Shown here piece after piece: positions 7,957-16,666 of a stretch of DNA of 64,000 nt. The notes under the pieces were generated by a model, which was given only the letters and a program-made list of their open reading frames with translations, did no database searches and was not told the DNA's origin. Source of the DNA: Pedococcus_A sp963730585 (GTDB lineage: Bacteria > Actinomycetota > Actinomycetes > Actinomycetales > Dermatophilaceae). Where the stretch lies: the NCBI GenBank assembly GCA_963730585.1, contig CAVSSL010000010.1, forward strand, positions 310,001-374,000. The letters are read 5' to 3'. The position numbers and the translations under genes were made by a program. How positions within the stretch are numbered: position 1 is the stretch's first letter; every line of letters starts with the position of its first letter.

Positions 7957-8958
7957 TCAGGCCCGGCGGGCCCGGCGGACAGCCACCGCGCCGAGGGCGA
8001 CCAGCACCGCGCCGATGGCGGCGAGCGGAGCCGGGTCCGAGCCGGTGTAGGCGAGGCGGTCGGCCGTGGCCGCGGGCACGCGGTTGGTCGAGGACGGCAC
8101 GGCCGAGCGGGCGGGCACCGTCACGGTGTCCGGCTGGGTCGTCGGCCCGGTCGGGAGGGTCGGCTCCACGGCGGCGGGCAGGATCGTGAACTCGGCGACG
8201 CCGAAGGCGGTGGGCAGCATGTCCTCGAGGGCGCCTGCGGTGATGGGCTCCTCGGCGGCCAGGAGCCGAGCGGCCCCGGCACGCGCGCTGCGGAGCTGCG
8301 ACAGCGGCACGCTGTCGTCGCCGCAGAGCACCACGGCGATGGCCGGTCCGGGCTCGGGCTCGACGACCCCGTCACCGACGATCGGCACCCGCGCCGAGAC
8401 GCGGCCGCCGGCACCGGGCACCACCTCGTCCATGCGGAACGGGTCGTCCGCCTGCGGGTCGCCCGCCATCACCGCGGCGAGGGTGCTGCCCTCCGGGCAG
8501 GTGGCCGTGACGGTGACGGCACCGCCGATCGCGACACGCTGCGGGGTGACACCCACCTCGATCTCGGCCAGGGGGAACTCCGGCTCCTCGATCGTGAAGG
8601 GTGCGCTGGTCGCCTGGCCCAGGGGTGCCTCGGTGCCGTAGCTGAGGCAGTTCACCGTGGCGGTCGCCTGCCCGGGCTCGGCGTCCCACAGCTCGACGTT
8701 GGCCGACCAGTCGACGCCGGTCACGTCGGCGGTCGTGCCGGAGACGACCTGGCTGCCCTGCTTCACGGTCACGACGGCCGTGCCGCTGCCGGCCGGGCAG
8801 GTGCCAGAGACGTCGACACCCTCGAAGATCGAACCGGTCTTGGAGTCGATGGTGATGGACGCCCCGGAGGTCGTCGCCGCGTTGGCGGGGGCGGCGACGG
8901 CGCCGAGGCCGGCGATCGCGAGGAGGGTGGCCAGCGACGTTGCGCGGGTCGAGAGCAT
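7957..8958 (-). CDS. Secreted, sortase-anchored surface protein (LAYTG signal)
   Basis: 333 residues. Signal peptide at 1-27 (MLSTRATSLATLLAIAGLGA, cleavage near ANA-AT), then two Ig-like or adhesin-type beta domains each with a Cys pair (SGTCPAGS...VNCLS and TATCPEGS...VLCGD). A Thr/Pro linker follows, then a class E sortase signal LAYTG (302-306), a hydrophobic helix and a basic tail RRARRA. This architecture indicates covalent anchoring to peptidoglycan by an actinobacterial LAxTG sortase, which is not encoded nearby. AAGGAC precedes the ATG. Function of the ectodomain is unknown. The next gene upstream is an LCP cell-wall ligase, consistent with envelope biology. Confidence 0.8.
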   Translation of the reverse strand: MLSTRATSLATLLAIAGLGAVAAPANAATTSGASITIDSKTGSIFEGVDVSGTCPAGSGTAVVTVKQGSQVVSGTTADVTGVDWSANVELWDAEPGQATATVNCLSYGTEAPLGQATSAPFTIEEPEFPLAEIEVGVTPQRVAIGGAVTVTATCPEGSTLAAVMAGDPQADDPFRMDEVVPGAGGRVSARVPIVGDGVVEPEPGPAIAVVLCGDDSVPLSQLRSARAGAARLLAAEEPITAGALEDMLPTAFGVAEFTILPAAVEPTLPTGPTTQPDTVTVPARSAVPSSTNRVPAATADRLAYTGSDPAPLAAIGAVLVALGAVAVRRARRA

Positions 8959-9064
8959 GGGTGGTCCTTCGTGTTGTGCCCTGGAGTTCGCGCGGACGCT
9001 AGCGCCCGGAATGACCCCAAAGGTTCTGTTCCGGGCGGGTGTCGAGAACAAGCGTCCGAAAGGA

Positions 9065-10048
9065 CTAGAGATGTCCGTCACAGGTGCTGGTGCGGAAGGG
9101 CTCGAGCGCCGCGCGCGTCTGGTCCGTCGGGAACGCCACGGGCACCGCCGTCCGGGTGAGCCGCACCGGCACGGTGCCCACCCGGCCGGACGCCACGGCA
9201 TACCGCAGGTCCAGCGCCATCTGGGCGAGCCCCCGCAGCCCCAGCCCGTCGTCCCGGCGGGTCTGCGGCCCGACGGCCCACGCCGCGGCCTGCAGCCTGG
9301 CCGGGCTGCGCAGGCTGCGCGCCGCCTGGCCGACGACCTCGGTGGCGTGGGTGGTGCGGGTGCGGTCGAAGTCCGACGGCCGGCGCCACTGCCCGTCGAC
9401 CAGCACGCGGGCGTTGCGCGACCTGACCCAGGCGAGCGCCTCGTGCCCGTCGAGCCGGTGCTCCCCACCCCGCTTGAGGTACAGGCCCGCCCGTCGGTCG
9501 AAGATCGGCCCCTCCGTCCGCACGGTCACCCCACCGGCCGCGTCGACGAGGTCGACCAGCCCGCCGAAGTCCAGCACGGCGACGTGGTCGACGCCGACGC
9601 CGAGGTCGTCGCAGAGGCTGTCGACGACGGCCTGCGGCCCGCGTTCGAGGGCCATCCCGAGACGGTGGGGGCTCTCGCCGGCGGCACCCACGAAGAGGTC
9701 GCGCGGGATGGACAGCAGCTCGGGATCACCCTCGGCCGGGCTGCGCAGCACCATGACGAGGTCGGCACGCTCGCCCTCGGCCTGCGCGGCGTCCCGGTAG
9801 CGCTTCGCGTCACTCCCGGTGAGCCGCTCGCGCGAGTCCGAGGCAAGGAGGAGGTATGCCGTGCCGTCGCCGGACCCGGGCGCCCTCACCTCGACCGTCG
9901 GCGACCGGTGCAGCAGCACGGTGGCATCGGCCGCCACCACGGCCACCAGGAGCCCCACCAGTGCCAGGGCCGCGACGGCCCCTCCGTGCAGGCGTCGTCG
10001 CCACGAAGGACGCGTCGCGTCGGGAGCGGCGGGGGCGGGAGCGGACAC
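9065..10048 (-). CDS. LytR-CpsA-Psr (LCP) family cell-wall glycopolymer ligase
   Basis: 327 residues with a short cytoplasmic N-terminus, one membrane anchor (VAALALVGLLVAVVAADATVLL) and an extracellular LCP domain. Diagnostic features seen: LLLASDSRERLTG, ERADLVMVL, LLSIPRDLFV, VLDFGGLVDLVDAAGGV and LDGHEALAWVRSRN, supplying the Arg and Asp residues that bind the pyrophosphate of polyprenyl-linked polymers. LCP enzymes transfer teichoic-acid-like or arabinogalactan polymers to peptidoglycan. The GTG at 10048 is preferred over an ATG at 10114 because GGGGGA lies about 11 bases upstream and the extra 22 residues are unlike the family. Confidence 0.85.
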   Translation of the reverse strand: MSAPAPAAPDATRPSWRRRLHGGAVAALALVGLLVAVVAADATVLLHRSPTVEVRAPGSGDGTAYLLLASDSRERLTGSDAKRYRDAAQAEGERADLVMVLRSPAEGDPELLSIPRDLFVGAAGESPHRLGMALERGPQAVVDSLCDDLGVGVDHVAVLDFGGLVDLVDAAGGVTVRTEGPIFDRRAGLYLKRGGEHRLDGHEALAWVRSRNARVLVDGQWRRPSDFDRTRTTHATEVVGQAARSLRSPARLQAAAWAVGPQTRRDDGLGLRGLAQMALDLRYAVASGRVGTVPVRLTRTAVPVAFPTDQTRAALEPFRTSTCDGHL

Positions 10049-10156
10049 GCGGTGAAGTGTCCCCCAAACACCCGCCCCTGCCGGTGCTGACCTGCCACCA
10101 TGCGTGTCACACATTGACGCAAGGGGGAACGATGAGCGAGCCCGTGACGGACACTC

Positions 10157-10732
10157 GTGCCCGTCACTAGACCGCCTACGACGTTGTGCACCTCCTCGCC
10201 CGCCGCCGCTGATCCGCTGGCGACTGGCGCCCGGTGGCCCGAGCGGGGGTGGCGGCGCCGCGCCATCCTCCTCGGAGCAGCCCTGGTGTGCGCGACCACG
10301 AGTGGCTGCGGCGCCGGGGTGCCGGAGCCCCCGGCGAACGGCATCGCCGGCACCATCGTCAGCACGGACGACACGGGCCTGCCCGCCTCACCGGAGGGCG
10401 GTGGCTGGATCGTCGCCATCCCCGCGGAGCGCACCGAGGACGTGGTCGCCCTGGCGCGCAAGGGGCACAAGGGCCTCACGGCTCGCGATCTCCCCTACTC
10501 CGGGTTCGTCCTCGACGACGCGACCGCCAAGAAGTGGAAGGTGGTCCTCGCCGAGGTCGATGACGAGGGGCGGTTCACCATGGCCGTGACCGGTCCACAC
10601 CTCTTCTGCCGGGTGGAGGCGGGCCACACGGGCAAGCGACGCGCCGGCGGGTGCGACGACGTCTCGCCGCCCGCCGGCGGCACCGTCCGGGCCACCGTGG
10701 GCGAGGGCGGCTTCCGCATCGGGCTCGCCTGA
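10157..10732 (+). CDS. Putative secreted lipoprotein
   Basis: 191 codons from a GTG at 10157. An N-terminal basic stretch (RWPERGWRRR) leads into a hydrophobic core and a plausible lipobox, ATTSGC. The mature part has a small beta-rich domain with two Cys (FCRVEAGH and GGCDDVS). No family recognised. The long Ala/Pro N-terminal extension before the basic stretch may be untranslated, so an internal start is possible. It converges on the VOC/PhnB gene with a 14-base gap. Confidence 0.6.
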   Translation: MPVTRPPTTLCTSSPAAADPLATGARWPERGWRRRAILLGAALVCATTSGCGAGVPEPPANGIAGTIVSTDDTGLPASPEGGGWIVAIPAERTEDVVALARKGHKGLTARDLPYSGFVLDDATAKKWKVVLAEVDDEGRFTMAVTGPHLFCRVEAGHTGKRRAGGCDDVSPPAGGTVRATVGEGGFRIGLA

Positions 10733-10746
10733 GCAGCCTTCGTTGG

Positions 10747-11220
10747 TCAGCCGCCGTCCGCGGCGCGCTCCACCTCGGCGACGTCGATCCGCTTCATCTG
10801 GAGCATGGCCTGCATCGCCCGGGTGCTGCGGTCGCGGTCCGGGTCGGCCAACAGCTCCACGAGTCGCCTGGGCACCACCTGCCAGGAGAGCCCGAACTTG
10901 TCCTTGAGCCAGCCGCACTGGCTCTCCTCGCCGCCCTCGGAGAGCGCGTACCAGTAGTGGTCGGCCTCCTCCTGGTCGGCGCAGTCGATCTGGAACGAGA
11001 TGGCCTCGTCGAAGGTGAACTCCGGTCCACCGTTGAGCGCGGTGTAGGGCTGGCCGTCGAGCTCGAACTCCACGGTCAGCACCTCGCCCTCGGGCCGCGG
11101 GCCGGCCGGGCCGTAGTGGGTGACGTTCGTGACCTTCGAGTTCGGGAAGACCGAGCAGTAGAACTCGGCCGCCTCCTCGCCGCGGGTGTCGAACCAGAGG
11201 CAGGGTGTCGTCCTGGGCAT
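10747..11220 (-). CDS. PhnB-like VOC family protein
   Basis: 157 residues of the 3-demethylubiquinone-9 3-methyltransferase-like (PhnB) VOC subgroup: LWFDTRGEEAAEFY, GGPEFTFDEAISFQIDC and the characteristic CGWLKDKFGLSWQVVP. Despite the family name these are usually not methyltransferases; the fold binds small ligands. The protein carries the usual FPNSKV and FELDGQ strands. AAGGAGC lies just upstream of the ATG at 11220. It is a single gene with no functional link to its neighbours visible. Confidence 0.88.
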   Translation of the reverse strand: MPRTTPCLWFDTRGEEAAEFYCSVFPNSKVTNVTHYGPAGPRPEGEVLTVEFELDGQPYTALNGGPEFTFDEAISFQIDCADQEEADHYWYALSEGGEESQCGWLKDKFGLSWQVVPRRLVELLADPDRDRSTRAMQAMLQMKRIDVAEVERAADGG

Positions 11221-11388
11221 CGCGTGCTCCTTCGGGTTGTGCCTGGCGGTGTGGGCGGTCTCCTCGGCGTCTCGTGCGGTGCCTTCGGGTGTCTCCACCA
11301 GTGAAAGCCCACACCCGTACCGACGTCCTGTGGTCCTCGGAATCATCGGTCGCCGGCGAGGTGGGCGTGACGCTGCGAGACTGGACCG

Positions 11389-12453
11389 GTGACTGACACG
11401 AGCCCCCTGCCGACGGTGCCGCACCTCCCCGCGGGTTGGACCGCCCGCACCCCGGAGCTGACCGACCACGCCGCGCTCGCCGACCTGCTCGCCGCGCACC
11501 AGCAGTCCGTGCGGGGCTCCAGCTCGGTCGACCCCGAGGCCGTGGCGTCGGCGGCGACCGGCACCGCCTCGTGGACCCGCCGCCAGCTGCTGGCCGAGGA
11601 CGCGTCGGGCCGCGTCGGGGCCTGGGTGAACGTGCACGACCGGGCCGCCGGCCGCAGCGTCGTCGAGCTGACGGTCGCCCCGGAGGTCCCTGCGGCCGAC
11701 GAGCTGGCCGCCGCCCTCTTCGGCTGGGCGGAGGCGACGGCACTCGATGTCGCGGAGCAGCGCGGGCTCACCGGAACCCAGCTCGACTCGGGCGCCTACG
11801 CCGCCGACGAGCGGCAGCGGAGCTGGCTCGCGAAGGCGGGCTACCGGCATACCCGCACCTGGTTGCAGATGAGCCGCCCCGTCACGGTCGCCGAAGGAGA
11901 GCCCGGCGCGCTGCCGGCGCCGCGGGAGGGGGTGACGGTGCGGCGGGTGGCCAAGCACGACGACGGCCTGCCGGTGGCCGCCGACCTGCAGACCGTGCAC
12001 CGGATGCTCGAGGAGTCCTTCGCCGACCACTTCAACTCCTACCGCGAGAGCTTCCCCGAGTTCGTGCAGCGGCTGCGTGAGGACCCCGGCCACCGCTGGG
12101 ACCACTGGTGGATCGCCACGATCGACGTCGACGGCGAGCAGGTGCCGGGTGGGGCGCTGGTCAGCTCGGTGCTCTCCGCGGACGAGCAGGGCGTCGAGGG
12201 AAGCTACATCGACTACATCGGCGTGCACCGGCGCTCACGGGGCCGCGGCGTTGCCAAGGCGTTGCTGCACACCGTCATCGCCGATGCCGCCGCGCGGGGG
12301 CGCAACCGCGTCGGCCTCGAGGTCGACGCCGACTCCCCGACGGGCGCCGACGGCCTCTACCGCTCGATGGGGTGGGCGACGAAGTACGAGACCGAGTCGT
12401 GGCACCGTGACGTGACCATGGCCGGCGGCGCCTCGGTCGGGAACGGCGCCTGA
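11389..12453 (+). CDS. Tandem-GNAT N-acetyltransferase
   Basis: 354 residues with two GNAT-like halves. The C-terminal half carries the acetyl-CoA loop VHRRSRGRGVAKALL (about 280-295) and a typical LYRSMGW end. The N-terminal half is degenerate. The size and layout resemble mycothiol synthase (MshD)-like proteins, but key MshD residues cannot be confirmed by eye, so substrate is open. The GTG start has GAGACT six bases upstream and no Shine-Dalgarno, suggesting a leaderless message. Its stop overlaps the ATG of the lactonase gene by one base (TGATG), implying an operon. Confidence 0.85.
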   Translation: MTDTSPLPTVPHLPAGWTARTPELTDHAALADLLAAHQQSVRGSSSVDPEAVASAATGTASWTRRQLLAEDASGRVGAWVNVHDRAAGRSVVELTVAPEVPAADELAAALFGWAEATALDVAEQRGLTGTQLDSGAYAADERQRSWLAKAGYRHTRTWLQMSRPVTVAEGEPGALPAPREGVTVRRVAKHDDGLPVAADLQTVHRMLEESFADHFNSYRESFPEFVQRLREDPGHRWDHWWIATIDVDGEQVPGGALVSSVLSADEQGVEGSYIDYIGVHRRSRGRGVAKALLHTVIADAAARGRNRVGLEVDADSPTGADGLYRSMGWATKYETESWHRDVTMAGGASVGNGA

Positions 12454-13322
12454 TGTCCCGCGCGGAGCAGCGCACCGACCCGGTCGCCCACCACGGCGAG
12501 GGCCCGGTCTGGTGGGAGCCGTGGGGCGGCCTGCGGTTCGTCGACATGCTGGCCGGCGACGTGCTGCACCTCGCCGACGACGGTGGCGTCACGCGCACCC
12601 ACGTCGGCTCGGTCGCCGCGGCCCTGCGCCCCCGCACCCGGGGCGGGGCCGTGGTCGCCACCGAGCGCGCCTTCGCGCTCGCCGACAGGGACGACCTCTC
12701 GGACCTGCGCGTGCTGCCCGACGTCTGGGACGACCCCGGCATCCGCTTCAACGAGGGCGGCTGCGACCCCGACGGCCGGTTCTGGTGCGGCACCATGGCC
12801 TACGACGAGACGCCCGGCGCCGGCACGATGTACCGCCTCGAGACGGCGGATCCGTATGCCGTGCAACGGGTCTGGGGTGACGTCACCATCAGCAACGGGC
12901 TGGGTTTCAGCCCCGACGGCCGGCTCGCCTACTACAACGACACCCCGACCCGGACGGTCAGCCTGTTCGACTACGAGGAGGGTGAGCTCCGGCGCCGGCG
13001 CGAGTTCGTCTCACTGCGCGACGAGCCCGAGGAGGCCGGCCACCCCGACGGCCTGTGCGTCGACGCCGAGGGCGGCGTCTGGGTCGCTCTGTTCGGCGGC
13101 TCGGCGGTGCGGCACTACACCGCGGACGGCCGTCTCGCGGAGGTCGTCGAGCTGCCGGTGAGCCAGGTGACCGCCTGCACCTTCGGTGGCGACGGGCTGC
13201 GCGAGCTCTTCATCACGACGTCGGCGGAGGGCCTCGACCGCGCCGACGAACCGCTGGCCGGTGCGCTGTTCTCGCTCACCCCCGGTGTGACCGGTCTGCC
13301 GACCCTTCCGTTCGCGGGCTGA
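12453..13322 (+). CDS. SMP-30/gluconolactonase/LRE family protein
   Basis: 289 residues forming a six-bladed beta-propeller. Visible motifs are EGPVWW (metal-binding Glu), RFNEGGCDPDGRFWCGTM, TISNGLGFSPDGRLAYYNDT and GHPDGLCVDAEGGVWVAL; the Glu, Asn and Asp residues match the divalent-metal site of regucalcin and gluconolactonases. Likely a sugar-lactone hydrolase. Translation is coupled to the upstream GNAT gene (TGATG). The 3' end overlaps the convergent CDF gene by 47 bp. Confidence 0.87.
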   Translation: MSRAEQRTDPVAHHGEGPVWWEPWGGLRFVDMLAGDVLHLADDGGVTRTHVGSVAAALRPRTRGGAVVATERAFALADRDDLSDLRVLPDVWDDPGIRFNEGGCDPDGRFWCGTMAYDETPGAGTMYRLETADPYAVQRVWGDVTISNGLGFSPDGRLAYYNDTPTRTVSLFDYEEGELRRRREFVSLRDEPEEAGHPDGLCVDAEGGVWVALFGGSAVRHYTADGRLAEVVELPVSQVTACTFGGDGLRELFITTSAEGLDRADEPLAGALFSLTPGVTGLPTLPFAG

Positions 13323-14280
13323 GGGCCGGCTCCTCCGGGGTCGCGAGCGTGATGAGCGCCTCGACGATGCGGTGGTCCTCCTCCAGCCGCTCCTCGACGC
13401 GCCGCAGCGCGTGGGCCACCGTGGTCTCGGGCCGGTCACCCTCGAGGTCGACCCGCGCGAAGAGCACCAGCTGGCGCGGCCCGACGAACTCGAGCCGCAC
13501 GTAGGTCACCCGGGCCACCTCCGGCAGGGCCGTGATCCGCGCCAGCATGCCCTGCCGCAGGCGCTCGTCGCTCGCCTGGCCGGTGAGGAAGCGGCGGTTG
13601 CGCTCGATCAGCACGACGGCGATCGCCACGAGCAGCAGGCCGACGAGGATCGAGCCGGCGGCGTCCCACACGGCCGAGCCGGTCAGCTGGTGAAGCGCGA
13701 TGCCCAGTGCCGCGATGACCAGCCCGACGAGGGCGGCGGTGTCCTCGGCCAGCACGGCGCGCAGCGTGGGGTCCGAGGTGCGCAGGGCGTGGTCGAGCAC
13801 GTCACGGTCGAGCCTGCGGCTCTCGGCCCGGGTCTGCCGGAAGGCCTGGGCGAACGAGACGCCCTCGAACACGAAAGCCACGCCGAGCACGGCATACGCC
13901 ACCAGTGGGCTCTCGACCGGACCCTGGTGGCTGAGCTCGGAGATGCCGTGCCACACCGAGACCGCACCGCCGGCGACGAAGAGCCCCATCGCCGCGAACA
14001 TCGACCAGACGTAGGCCTCACGGCCGTAGCCCAGCGGTCGCGCCTCGTCCGGCGGCCGCTGCGACTTGCGCTGGGCGATGAGGAGGAAGACCTGGTTGCC
14101 CGTGTCGGCCCAGCTGTGCGCCGCCTCGGCCAGCATCGAGGCCGACCCGGTGAACAGCGCCGCGATGCTCTTGGCCAGGGCGACCGCGCCGTTGGCGGCG
14201 AAGGCCACCACCACGGTCAGCGTGCTCTCGCCCTGCGGCTCGTCGCGCTCGGCGTCCCGGTCCTTCGTCGCGCTGGTCAC
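13276..14280 (-). CDS. Cation diffusion facilitator (CDF) family transporter
   Basis: About 334 residues with six membrane helices. Helix 2 contains the metal-site residues in LAEAAHSWADTGNQ, helix 5 has a matching LAEDTAALVGL, and a short cytoplasmic domain ends the protein. CDF proteins export Zn2+, Fe2+, Co2+ or Mn2+ against protons; specificity is not readable. I place the start at a GTG (14280) because a longer frame to 14322 would leave only about 20 bp to the divergent gene at 14342; the longer form cannot be excluded. The stop lies 47 bp inside the convergent lactonase gene. Confidence 0.85.
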   Translation of the reverse strand: MTSATKDRDAERDEPQGESTLTVVVAFAANGAVALAKSIAALFTGSASMLAEAAHSWADTGNQVFLLIAQRKSQRPPDEARPLGYGREAYVWSMFAAMGLFVAGGAVSVWHGISELSHQGPVESPLVAYAVLGVAFVFEGVSFAQAFRQTRAESRRLDRDVLDHALRTSDPTLRAVLAEDTAALVGLVIAALGIALHQLTGSAVWDAAGSILVGLLLVAIAVVLIERNRRFLTGQASDERLRQGMLARITALPEVARVTYVRLEFVGPRQLVLFARVDLEGDRPETTVAHALRRVEERLEEDHRIVEALITLATPEEPALSPRTEGSADRSHRG

Positions 14281-14341
14281 GGCGATCTGTCTACTCCTGC
14301 TGCGCCGGGCCCGCGCGTCCACACGTCCCTAGCATGAGGGC

Positions 14342-15289
14342 GTGGTCCCTTCCGACGAGTCCGCCGCCACGGCGCTCTCGGCCGCGCTGGCCGAGCTGTA
14401 TGCCGTGGTGCCCGACGAGTTCGTCGCCACCCGCACGCGGCTGGTCCAGCAGGCGAAGACAGCGGGGGATGGCGCTCTCGCGAAGGCGCTCGGCCGCGCG
14501 CGGCGTCCCACTGTGGCCGCCTGGGCGGTCAACGCCGTGGTGCGCGATCAGCCCGAGCAGGCCCAGCGCCTGAGCGACCTCGGGCAGCGGTTACGGGCTG
14601 CCCAGGCACAGCTCGACGCGGCCGCCATGAGCGAGCTGAGGAAGGAACGGGACCACCTCCTGGGCACGTGGGCGGACGACGCCGACGCAGCAGGCAGGCG
14701 CGTCGGGCGACCGTTGACCCCTGCCGTCGGTGAGGAGGTGCGGGCCACCCTGATCGCCGCCCTCGCAGATGAGGAGGCGACCCGCGCGGTGCTCTCCGGC
14801 CACCTGACCCGGGCGCTGCGCTACTCCGGCTTCGGCGAGGTCGACCTCTCCGAGGCGGTCGTCCGCACGTCCTCCGGTGCCGTCCTGACGGTGGTGCCGG
14901 GGGAGACGGCCGAGAAGGCCAAGCCGAAGACAGAGAAGAAGCCCACCCCGCAGGTCGAGGTGAAGGCCCCGCCCAAGGTCGACACGAAGGCCGAGGACGA
15001 GGCGCAGGTGGCGGAGCGGCAGCGCCGGGTCGCCGAGGCGCGCGAAGCCCACGCCGCCGCCACCGAGGCGGCCCGTGAATCGGCCCTCGTCCTCGACCAG
15101 GCCCGCGACCGCGCGGACGAGACCCGGTGGCGCGTCGAGGAGCTCGAAGCGCAGCTGAAGCAGGTCCGGGGGGAGCACCGCGACGCCGAGCAGGCAGCTA
15201 CGGTCGCTGCCCGGGCGCGGCGGGCCGCCGAGGTCGAGGTCGCCAAGGCCCAGCGTGCCCTCCGCGACCTCGAGCCAAACCATGACTGA
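14342..15289 (+). CDS. Actinobacterial coiled-coil protein of unknown function
   Basis: 315 residues. The N-terminal half is helical (LAELYAVVPDEFVATRTRLVQQ, then RRPTVAAWAVNAVVR), followed by a Lys/Pro linker (about 195-220) and a long C-terminal heptad-rich coiled coil (about 220-310, EAREAHAAATEAAR..., RVEELEAQLKQV). This layout recurs in conserved actinobacterial hypothetical proteins. No enzymatic motif is seen. The GTG start has TAGCAT six bases upstream, so the mRNA is probably leaderless. The stop codon lies inside the left arm of the following palindrome. Confidence 0.7.
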   Translation: MVPSDESAATALSAALAELYAVVPDEFVATRTRLVQQAKTAGDGALAKALGRARRPTVAAWAVNAVVRDQPEQAQRLSDLGQRLRAAQAQLDAAAMSELRKERDHLLGTWADDADAAGRRVGRPLTPAVGEEVRATLIAALADEEATRAVLSGHLTRALRYSGFGEVDLSEAVVRTSSGAVLTVVPGETAEKAKPKTEKKPTPQVEVKAPPKVDTKAEDEAQVAERQRRVAEAREAHAAATEAARESALVLDQARDRADETRWRVEELEAQLKQVRGEHRDAEQAATVAARARRAAEVEVAKAQRALRDLEPNHD

Positions 15290-15324
15290 GTCACTGATCC
15301 GCCCAGCGGATCAGTGACTCAGTC
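15284..15324 (+). terminator. Perfect 19-bp-stem palindrome at the end of the coiled-coil gene
   Basis: GACTGAGTCACTGATCCGC (15284-15302) and its exact complement (15306-15324) flank a three-base loop, CCA. The stop codon of the preceding gene is embedded in the left arm. There is no T-run; it probably acts as a terminator or 3'-end stabiliser. Confidence 0.7.
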
Positions 15325-15427
15325 ACCGTTCTGCCCCACCCTGTCCCCACTCCAACGTCGGCGCGGATCGGCAAGGGGGGCCGAACGACCCGCTTCGCCG
15401 CGCTGACCGGGGCCTGACACTGAAGGC

Positions 15428-16570
15428 ATGGCCCAGCCGCGCAGGCCGAGCGAGCCGTCGCTGCGCAGTACCGCGCGGCGGCAGGAGCCTGACCTGCCGG
15501 CACGTGGCTGGGACTGGTGGCGGGTGGCCGAGGGCATCGCCTCGCTGGCCCTGGGAGCAGCCCTCCTCATCTGGGGCCTGCCGCTGGTCGCGGGTGCGGA
15601 CTGGTCGGCCATCGGGGAGGCGTTCTCCCAGCTCACCCTGTGGCAGGTGGCACTGCTCGGTGTCGTGTGGCAGTTCGGCCTCTGGATCCACACCATCGCC
15701 CTGTGCGCGGCGCTCCCGGGGCTCAGCAGCCCCCGCGCCTGGTTCCTCAACCAGACCGGGAGCGCGGTCTCCAACGTCCTTCCGCTGGGCGGGGCGGCCG
15801 GCACCGCCCTGAACTACTCCACCTGCCGGGTCTGGGGCTTCGGCACGTCGGCCTTCCTGCGCTGGGCCATCGCCACCAACATCTGGGACATCCTCGGTAA
15901 GCTGGTCGTGCCGGCGGTGGCCGTGCTGTGGCTGGTCGTCTCCGACACCTCCTCCCCGGAGACCCTCGTCAGCGCGGCTGTGGCAGGTGTGGTGATCCTG
16001 GGGCTGCTCGTCGCCTTCACCTGGTTCATGCTCCACCGCGACGTCGGCATGAAGGTCGTCGGGCGGCTCCTGGACGCGGTGGTCCGCTCGCTGCGGGTCC
16101 GGCGCCTGAAGGAGCAGCACTTCGAGGCTGACGCGGGGCAGTTCCGTCGCGACCTCGCCGACCTCGTCGCCCATGCCTGGGGACGCCTCACCGTCGGGAA
16201 GGCGGCCTACGCCCTGAGCCAGGCCTTCCTGCTGTGGCTGTGCATCTTCTGGCTCGGCGGATCGGCGTCGGCGGCCGTCGTCTTCGCCGCCTTCGCGGCC
16301 GAGCGCGTGCTGTCGATGGCGGTCGTCACCCCGGGCGCGACCGGGGTGGTCGAGGTCGGCATGACCGGCACCCTGGTGTCGTTCGGGGTCGACCCGGCCA
16401 CCGCGGCGGCGAGCGTGCTGCTCTACCGGGCGTTCATCATCGGCCTCGAGATCCCGTTCGGGGGCGCCGCGCTGTTGTGGTGGCTCATCCGCACGCGCCG
16501 CACCCGTCGCGCGAGCCGTGCCGGCGCCGTGGTCGACAGCCCGGCCGCCGGCGCGGGACCGCGCACCTGA
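15428..16570 (+). CDS. LPG-synthase-type transmembrane protein (MprF flippase-like domain), copy 1
   Basis: 380 residues, about eight membrane helices, PF03706. Key segments: LNQTGSAVSNVLPLGGAAGT (about 116-135) and AVVTPGATGVVEVGMTGTL near the C-terminus. It corresponds to the flippase half of MprF without the aminoacyl-transferase domain, so it probably moves or organises a lipid or polyprenyl-linked substrate across the membrane. The ATG at 15428 has GACACT six bases upstream. A paralogue follows 97 bp downstream; the two share the same motifs, indicating tandem duplication. Confidence 0.85.
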   Translation: MAQPRRPSEPSLRSTARRQEPDLPARGWDWWRVAEGIASLALGAALLIWGLPLVAGADWSAIGEAFSQLTLWQVALLGVVWQFGLWIHTIALCAALPGLSSPRAWFLNQTGSAVSNVLPLGGAAGTALNYSTCRVWGFGTSAFLRWAIATNIWDILGKLVVPAVAVLWLVVSDTSSPETLVSAAVAGVVILGLLVAFTWFMLHRDVGMKVVGRLLDAVVRSLRVRRLKEQHFEADAGQFRRDLADLVAHAWGRLTVGKAAYALSQAFLLWLCIFWLGGSASAAVVFAAFAAERVLSMAVVTPGATGVVEVGMTGTLVSFGVDPATAAASVLLYRAFIIGLEIPFGGAALLWWLIRTRRTRRASRAGAVVDSPAAGAGPRT

Positions 16571-16666
16571 CCCTGAGGTGTCCCTGAGCCGCCGGAGGCC
16601 GTGCCGGGGTCGATCTGGGTACGAGCCCCGATGCGGAGGTGGCCCGCCCCTTCGCAGACTCGCCCC